From positions 33,832-97,831 of the forward strand of contig VDFB02321307.1 in the NCBI GenBank assembly GCA_007258455.2: a stretch of DNA of 64,000 nucleotides, read 5' to 3'. The stretch comes from Sequoia sempervirens (taxonomy: Eukaryota; Streptophyta; Pinopsida; Cupressales; Cupressaceae). The position numbers and the translations under genes were made by a program. Shown piece by piece: positions 58,273 to 64,000 of this stretch. Positions within the stretch are counted from its first letter, which is position 1; each line of letters opens with the position of its first letter. The notes under the pieces were generated by a model. The model was not told where the DNA came from, did no database searches, and saw nothing but the letters and a program-made list of their open reading frames with translations.

Positions 58273-59880
58273 TAATGAAGTACAAAAACAACCACACACA
58301 TAGCTCTCACAACTCATATTCACTCATTCAAGAAATAACATTTGCAATACAAAAACCACATACACTTAACTGAAACACTCTTAGCATCAAATCAAAACTT
58401 TATTTCATTTTATTTGCAACAAGATTTCAAACTAAAAATATGCAATAATGCATCTACAATAAGATTACACAAATGAGATCTCATGGCCTCTCACAGGAAA
58501 AACATTTCTTTCCTCATATTCCAGCTCTCTTCTTAGATCTTTGCTACATGAAATATCTTCCTTCTCTATCTCTCCAAGAACACCCACATTCATCTCCGTG
58601 CCCCTCTCATGGGCTGAGTTTTCTCTCTATCAAAACTCTCTCTATAAATCTGCCACCTCAAATGCTTTTATGCTACTGCAAATAACTCTCCCACCAAACA
58701 ATTATAATCTGCATTAAAACAAATTAAATTCCCTCTCCAAAATAATTTGAAACTGACACCATAAATGGATAACTCTGGCTAAAAATAAAATGCCATCGAA
58801 AACCTCCACGCATTCCATGGGTTGTCCACAATAATGAAGGCATTTTTTTTACAAGCTAAGGCACTATTTTCAGCCTAAAACAATTATTTATTATATCATT
58901 TATGACCTGCAACTTCTCATGGAAGATAGGAAATGAATAGAGGTGTTTAAAATTCTTTTGTAATGCTTCCAATACCATCATTAACTCCTCCAAGCACTCC
59001 TTTATTCAGAGGGGCATTTTTGCTATTTTGGGAAAATTTTGAACCACTTTAAAATTTTCATAAAATACTTCCTTTAATTTTCACCCTTACTATTTTACTG
59101 TTTAACCAAGTTGAATGAAATGTATTAGACTTAAATTGAGTTGATTAATGCTGCTGAAGAAAATTATTGGCAAATAAATACATATTTTGATCCTTCTCAA
59201 GTGGTGGAATTGCGACAAGATAGAAAATTATTTGTTTCTTCCCATTTTGATCTTTCAATTTTATTCTCAATATGAATATGAGATAAACAAAATACACCAA
59301 ATTTTACCTTGTGAGGCTGCATATGCTGTTTGGAAAAAAAATCCAAATATGTGACTTTGACTCTATGTGCTAAGGTGCTGGAAAACCGCCTTTTTGCATA
59401 ACTCTTACCTAGAAGCTTATTTTTGCACAAAAAAATTCCAATATGTGTAGAATAACATCTCCAAGATCTACACCAAGCCATTTTTCTCCAAACTTCATAA
59501 AACTTAAAAAATTAAATTTCCCGTAAACTGCCAGCCTCAATCAAATAATTTTAAATTCTCTCAAATGGTGATGAATTTGAACATGATTCCTTTTGCACAT
59601 TAGGTAAAATACTATAAAAAATCATTCCCTAGAAGGAATTTTTCCCAGTTCTTAAAACTCTTGAAAATTAATTATTTCCGTAAAAATGCCCTTTAGAGCC
59701 TTAAAACGACAATTTGGCGAAAACTGGAATCTTGCAATTTTGACCAAATTTATAAGTTCCTATTGTAGAGAGATACCCAAAAATTCCAAAGAAAACCAAA
59801 ACACACACCAAAATGAAAATTAGATGAAAAATGTTTTGGGCGATGTAAGATCGCCTATGGACCTGAATGCTCCTACGTCA
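58273..59880 (-). repeat. 5' LTR of the outer element
   Basis: Matches 49852-51471 throughout. The plus strand starts TAATGAAGTA and ends CTCCTACGTCA, followed by the TGCAT duplication. Confidence 0.88.
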
Positions 59881-59885
59881 TGCAT
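59881..59885. other. Target site duplication, right copy (TGCAT)
   Basis: Identical to 49847-49851. Confidence 0.85.
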
Positions 59886-60919
59886 CCTAAAGAAGAATAG
59901 TGATATGGGCCAACCACAAGCTCACCACTTCCCTTTTTTAAAAAATTAGCCCTTGATTTATTCTTTCTTATCTAGGATTTGTTGCATTTAAGCATGTAGG
60001 GCTTCTAGTTGTGACCTTACTTTTCCATCCATATCTTGCATGGCATCATATGTTGTGGCCACCTAGAGAATATATCACTCAATATGCTCTATTTATCGTT
60101 GAGATTTTTAGTTATATTTGGTCATTGTAGGAAAAATTGATGTTGATTATTAATATCACCCTTAGTATTTTTTATAGTGTTGATGTTGGATTCTAGCATA
60201 GTATGGGTTGCTGCAAACTTCTTTCTTTATTCATCCATCCTTGCTTTGGTAAGTTCTAGGGTGATACTTTTTCAAAGTGTGGAGGCTTGCTTGTTCATAT
60301 TTGTAATGAGGACATCAACTAGTTGTTTTTTGTAAATCAGAGCTAAAATTATCAAGCTTAGGCAATAAATCATATAGATCAAACCCCAATAAACAATGAA
60401 GCACAAACAAGCATAAAGACATAAAAACATAAAATAATATCACCATGAAATCTTCATGCCACCATTGATTTACCTTCATTGCACTTCTCCATTTTGATTG
60501 ATATGAATAATTGCCCTCAAATTTTTGAGTATGTAAATAGGCCTAATGACAATGACTATGCAAAATATTGAAGATTCTATATGACTATGGATGCACTTGA
60601 CCTAATAGTAGACTTGATAGGAAGATAGCAAGATAGCATAAGATCACATAAGCTTATGTAGACTCTAGATCATGAAAATGACAATGACAAGGTCTTTTAA
60701 GGAATTTTTTTTTTGAATGAAGGGCTAAGATTGAAAGTCAATAATCAATGGCCAAAAATAAAAGATGTAGTATGGATTAGGGTTAGGGTAAAATTATAAG
60801 GATTGACAGTCAAGATTAAATTATAAATAATTTAATCAAGGGTGGAGGTTAATTGTGACATGGATAGATAAGGACTTGATGTGAAAGATAAAATTGGCAT
60901 AGACAAAGAGGTGAGAGGA
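59886..60919. other. Non-coding DNA right of the outer element
   Basis: This should be continuous with the DNA left of 49847 before the insertion. No coding content or element end is seen. Confidence 0.4.
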
Positions 60920-61245
60920 AATTAAATAATAAAAATTATTTAATTTAGGTGGCCAATGAATAATTAAATAATTTAAAATTTAATTATTTAATTATAGAAG
61001 AATGTGACAAAGAGGACCTTTTGAATTAAATAATGATTTAATTCACAATTCAAGGGAGTGGACCAATTAAATAAATATAATTTATTTAATTTAGGAGAGA
61101 AGAAATGAATAATTAAATAATTAAAATAATTATTTAATTATAGTAGAAAGTGGTATAAAAATTAAATAAATAAGAATTTATTTAATTAATAGAAGACTTA
61201 TGACTTTAGAAAATAATTAAATAATTAAAAATTATTTAATTATGA
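60920..61245. repeat. Array of seven AT-rich palindromes
   Basis: Near-perfect inverted repeats built on AATTAAATAA...TTATTTAATT occur at about 60921-60946, 60961-60995, 61022-61043, 61064-61090, 61110-61141, 61159-61187 and 61215-61241. Arms are about 10-14 bases with loops of a few bases. They are separated by short non-palindromic purine-rich spacers. On the single strand each would form a hairpin. Confidence 0.85.
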
Positions 61246-62271
61246 AAGACAAAAGAGGAAATCATGGAGAATTTATAAGTCATAGGCATAGGACAAATTT
61301 TGGTGTCTACATTTTTCCCCTCTTTGATACAATGCAGTTTATCGCGTTGTGTCAAAAAATAATAAAAAATGTGCTCCATTACGAATAGGATGATAAAGGA
61401 TGACAAGGTAGTGGTATGCCCCCTTGAGAGGATATGCAGGTTCAAAGAACACAAATGTGCTCTCAAAATGGATGAGAAGACTAGAGGATGAAAGATAGAA
61501 AAAATGTTATCATGAAGGATATGGAAGTTAGTATAGAGGAAGAACTTCAATATTTTGCCAAATACATAATAGGCCATGCATTTAATCATCATTGGGTGGT
61601 AAAATATGACAAATGGACAACAAAAACCATGGTCTAATATAAACCAAGGTGTGAAAGGTCATCCACTTGTAAAACAGACAGTCATAGACAAGGAATGTCC
61701 TAACTCATACTAAGGGCTAAGTTGCCCCAATCTTTTTGCCAAGACAATCCACAAACAAAAATCAAAGAAAAGAGTCATGAGACATCATCACCCCTCTAAA
61801 TCCTTCCTGGGACATCCTTGAGGAAGCTAGTAACCTAACTCAAAGACAAATCAAGAAGTAGCCATCCAAAGTGTTTGCCAAAATGTGATTATTTGACATT
61901 TAATTGACTAGGTGATTGATAGGTTGTTTGTTTAACAAGGCCTGGTTTCAGGAGAGAAACATGTTGTATAAGAAGTTAAGTCTAGTTTTGATCATGTGAC
62001 CACCTATATAAGGAAAATGATTTTTTTTTATTAAATGACAATATCTGGTTTCAGGAAGGACACATCCTGTATACGACATAAGTTTGATTGGTTTAATGGT
62101 TTGACTGTTTGACTATTTTGAAAATTCGTTTGGTTTGACTGAGTAACTTTGTTGGTTTGTTGTCTTGTTGATGCGTGACTTGTTTGATGTTTTGACGACT
62201 GGTTGTGTCCAAGTTGACTTGTCTTATTTTTTGTAACCAACATGAAAACCCTAAAGGATCAACTTAGGTGG
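61246..62271. other. Non-coding, LTR-like
   Basis: GGTGTCTACA at 61302-61311 resembles a gypsy LTR end, but no clear PBS follows. A hairpin with arms TGATACAATGC / GCGTTGTGTCA is at 61325-61354. CTGGTTTCAGGA with its surroundings recurs at about 61942 and 62046. Confidence 0.4.
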
Positions 62272-62474
62272 CGTCGGGGACTCATCGACAGATGGCCTTG
62301 CCTATGCAACAATGCGCAGAGAGCTCGTAGTTTGACATGAAATGAATTTGTTTTATTGAAAAGGGACTAAGTCATGATTTTATTTGAAAAACCTAAAAAG
62401 ACTAATATAATGCCTCGGGGGCTCATTGATAGATGGCCTTACCTATGTTAAGTCATAGAGGCAACGTAGTTTGA
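62272..62474. repeat. Imperfect ~138-bp direct repeat
   Basis: CTCATCGACAGATGGCCTTG with flanks (62272-62337, ending CGTAGTTTGAC) recurs as CTCATTGATAGATGGCCTTA (62411-62474, also ending CGTAGTTTGAC). Confidence 0.75.
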
Positions 62475-63092
62475 CTTGGACTTGGACTAATAGGATTGAA
62501 TTTGACTCTTGTTTTGGGATTTTTTAAGGTTATTTGGATGTTTTTGTGTTTTTGACATGTTTTTATTTTTCTGGATTTTTGAGGTTTTATGATTTTTTTC
62601 TCTTTTTGGGAATATTTGATTTTTTTTGTCTTTTTGATAATAACGACCTCTAATAGATCTAATGACATAGGTAAAGTATTTTCCCTCAGTCGAGTATAAG
62701 ACCAATTCATTAAGGGTGAAATGGAATGAGATAGGGGCAAAAAGGACACATGATGTTAATCATTCCAGGCTTATGGAAAGGACAACTGGTTATTATTATG
62801 GGTGAAATTAGATGGACGAATGACAGAGAAAAGTTAGATTTGAATGATGGTAGATGATGGAGCGAATTCAACTACACATGGCACTTGTTTGCTAGGTTTT
62901 CACCATGGTACTTATCCAAAGTGCCACCAAAGTGGTTTTCACTATTGGACAAATTATTTCTCTTTACTATTTTCTTGATTTTTTTTATTGTTACCAGGAT
63001 GCTTGTTTCCCAAGTTTTCATCAAGGTAATGATTTTATTTTATTTTTCTATATATATATTTTTTTTAATGGTTAAAATAGGAATTTTGAAAG
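62475..63092. other. Non-coding, T-rich
   Basis: T-rich on the plus strand; open minus-strand frames are lysine-rich artefacts of that composition. Nothing recognised. Confidence 0.4.
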
Positions 63093-64000
63093 CTATGTGT
63101 AGAATTTATAAGTCATGATGATGCCTTGACCTTGTTTGGATGACCGCGCTAGATGAAAGGACTTGATTTGAATGTGGAATGCAAGTGGAAAATATGAAGG
63201 TTGATAAATATGACATATGAAAGAGGCTATGGTATGATCCTTAATGTGCACACTATGTGGGCCACTATGCTTTAGATGAAAAGGAGTTTGGGCAACCAAT
63301 GAGCTAGAGTATGTCAAGGGGTCATCATCAAAGATACATTGAAAGACATCACCAATAGAAGTGGGATGGTATGATGGATGTGTGAATATGGATGAATGGA
63401 ATGGAGTGTATGGTATGAGTGACAGTGATGGAGATGAAGACCTTGGATCAACAAGCTCTTTGTTTGATTTTTTGTGTTGATAGATGCCCCCGATGATTTT
63501 TGATGAAGAGGAATTCTTGGAGACCAATTCTTTCTAATTTGGACTTTTAATTTTTACTTTTGATTCATCCAATATATTTTTGTGTTGGCTAGAGGATGTG
63601 TCTTGACATTCTTTCTTGTTCTTGACTTTTATTTTTGGTTGGTCCAATAGCTTTTTATTTTGGCTAAAGGACTTGTCTTGATCTTCTTTTCTTTTCATCA
63701 TATCTTTTGATTTTTGATCTCCTTTTAAATAGGGAAATTTTATTTTTTATTTTTGAACTTGGACCTTGTCGTTGACCTTATCTTGAGCTATGATTTGTTG
63801 ATCCATTTCTATGATGTGGATGGATGTGAGTGAGATGGATGAAGTGGGTGGAGTGACATGACCATTTTTTGGATGAAATAGATTGGTGATGTCATCAATG
63901 AAATCTTTTGGACTATCCTTTTCAATACCACTAACTTCAAAGGAGGCTTGCACATCCTTAGCGAATTGAAAAGATGACTTCATAGAGACAACAATAGGGG
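63093..64000 (-). pseudogene. Long unknown minus-strand ORF with two stops, runs off window
   Basis: A single minus-strand frame runs from the window edge to 63093, over 300 codons, with only a TAA near 63747 and a TAG near 63530. It reads MKSSFQFAKDVQASFEVSGI, then DSPKDFIDDITNLFHPKNGH, then a lysine-rich part with a ~25-residue imperfect repeat (DKSFSQNKKLLDQPKIKVKN; DTSSSQHKNILDESKVKIKS), then a proline/serine/histidine-rich part (PYTPFHSSIFTHPSYHPTSI) ending MTYKFYT. The composition suggests a disordered, Gag-leader-like protein of a retroelement. I do not recognise it; the 5' end is outside the window. Confidence 0.5.

Larger units (their letters stand above)
49852..59880 (-). mobile_element. 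Outer non-autonomous LTR element with 1.6-kb LTRs
   Basis: Direct repeats of 1620 bp (49852-51471) and 1608 bp (58273-59880) are flanked by TGCAT on both sides. A tRNA-Met-type PBS next to the right LTR shows minus orientation, so the right repeat is the 5' LTR. Read on the minus strand the LTRs run TGA...TTA. The original interior is only about 1.3 kb (51472-51849 plus 57316-58272) and codes an acidic protein but no polymerase. It is split by another element at 51850-57315. LTRs differ at roughly one base in ten over the ~110 bases I compared. Confidence 0.87.

Noticed and set aside
62453..62749. Lysine-rich minus-strand frame
   Set aside because: Produced by T-rich DNA; no conserved pattern.
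1..64000. Host protein-coding genes, tRNA or rRNA genes, CRISPR arrays
   Set aside because: I looked on both strands and found no exon-like frames with recognisable non-transposon families, no cloverleaf-like tRNA and no regularly spaced short repeats of CRISPR form.

Overview
The window is nuclear DNA from a large, repeat-rich plant genome. It is AT-rich and made almost entirely of LTR retrotransposon remains nested in one another. Nearly every reading frame is broken. Several elements resemble types I associate with gymnosperms (long LTRs, Tat-like Ty3/gypsy elements with an extra RNase H), but that placement is an inference. I see no convincing host gene, tRNA, rRNA or CRISPR array.

Layout. 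(1) 1-724: 5' end of a minus-strand Ty3/gypsy gag, with a primer-binding site at 771-786 and LTR-like DNA to its right. (2) About 2231-4914: a minus-strand Ty1/copia remnant (RNase H, RT, integrase tail, protease tail) with an internal deletion; its protease end is cut by a CACTA-type transposon terminus at 4915-5440. (3) 5441-10831: AT-rich DNA without genes, with diverged tandem repeats. (4) 10832-24774: the best-preserved element, a Tat-like Ty3/gypsy with 3.66-3.68 kb LTRs, PBS, polypurine tract, Gag, protease, an RNase H placed before RT, a deleted RT, a second RNase H and integrase. Each LTR carries a ~230-bp repeat array and a 208-codon ORF with one shared stop. (5) About 25106-31215: a more decayed plus-strand relative with the same domain order. 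(6) 31216-33600: non-coding. (7) About 33600-46080: a third gypsy element on the minus strand with an extra ORF after integrase, split by a small tRNA-Met-primed element (40629-43809). (8) 49852-59880: a non-autonomous element with 1.6-kb LTRs, a perfect 5-bp target duplication (TGCAT) and an acidic ORF, interrupted by a second minus-strand element (51850-57315) that keeps Gag and a two-helix hydrophobic ORF before its 3' LTR. (9) 59886-64000: LTR-like DNA with an array of seven AT palindromes and a broken minus-strand ORF running off the window.

The genes do not work together as a host pathway. What they share is a retrotransposon life cycle: Gag packages the RNA, protease matures Gag-Pol, RT and RNase H copy it, integrase inserts it. 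No element here has an intact set, so any recent movement, notably of the 10.8-24.8 kb element, would have needed enzymes supplied by another copy. All divergence figures are counts by eye over short stretches.
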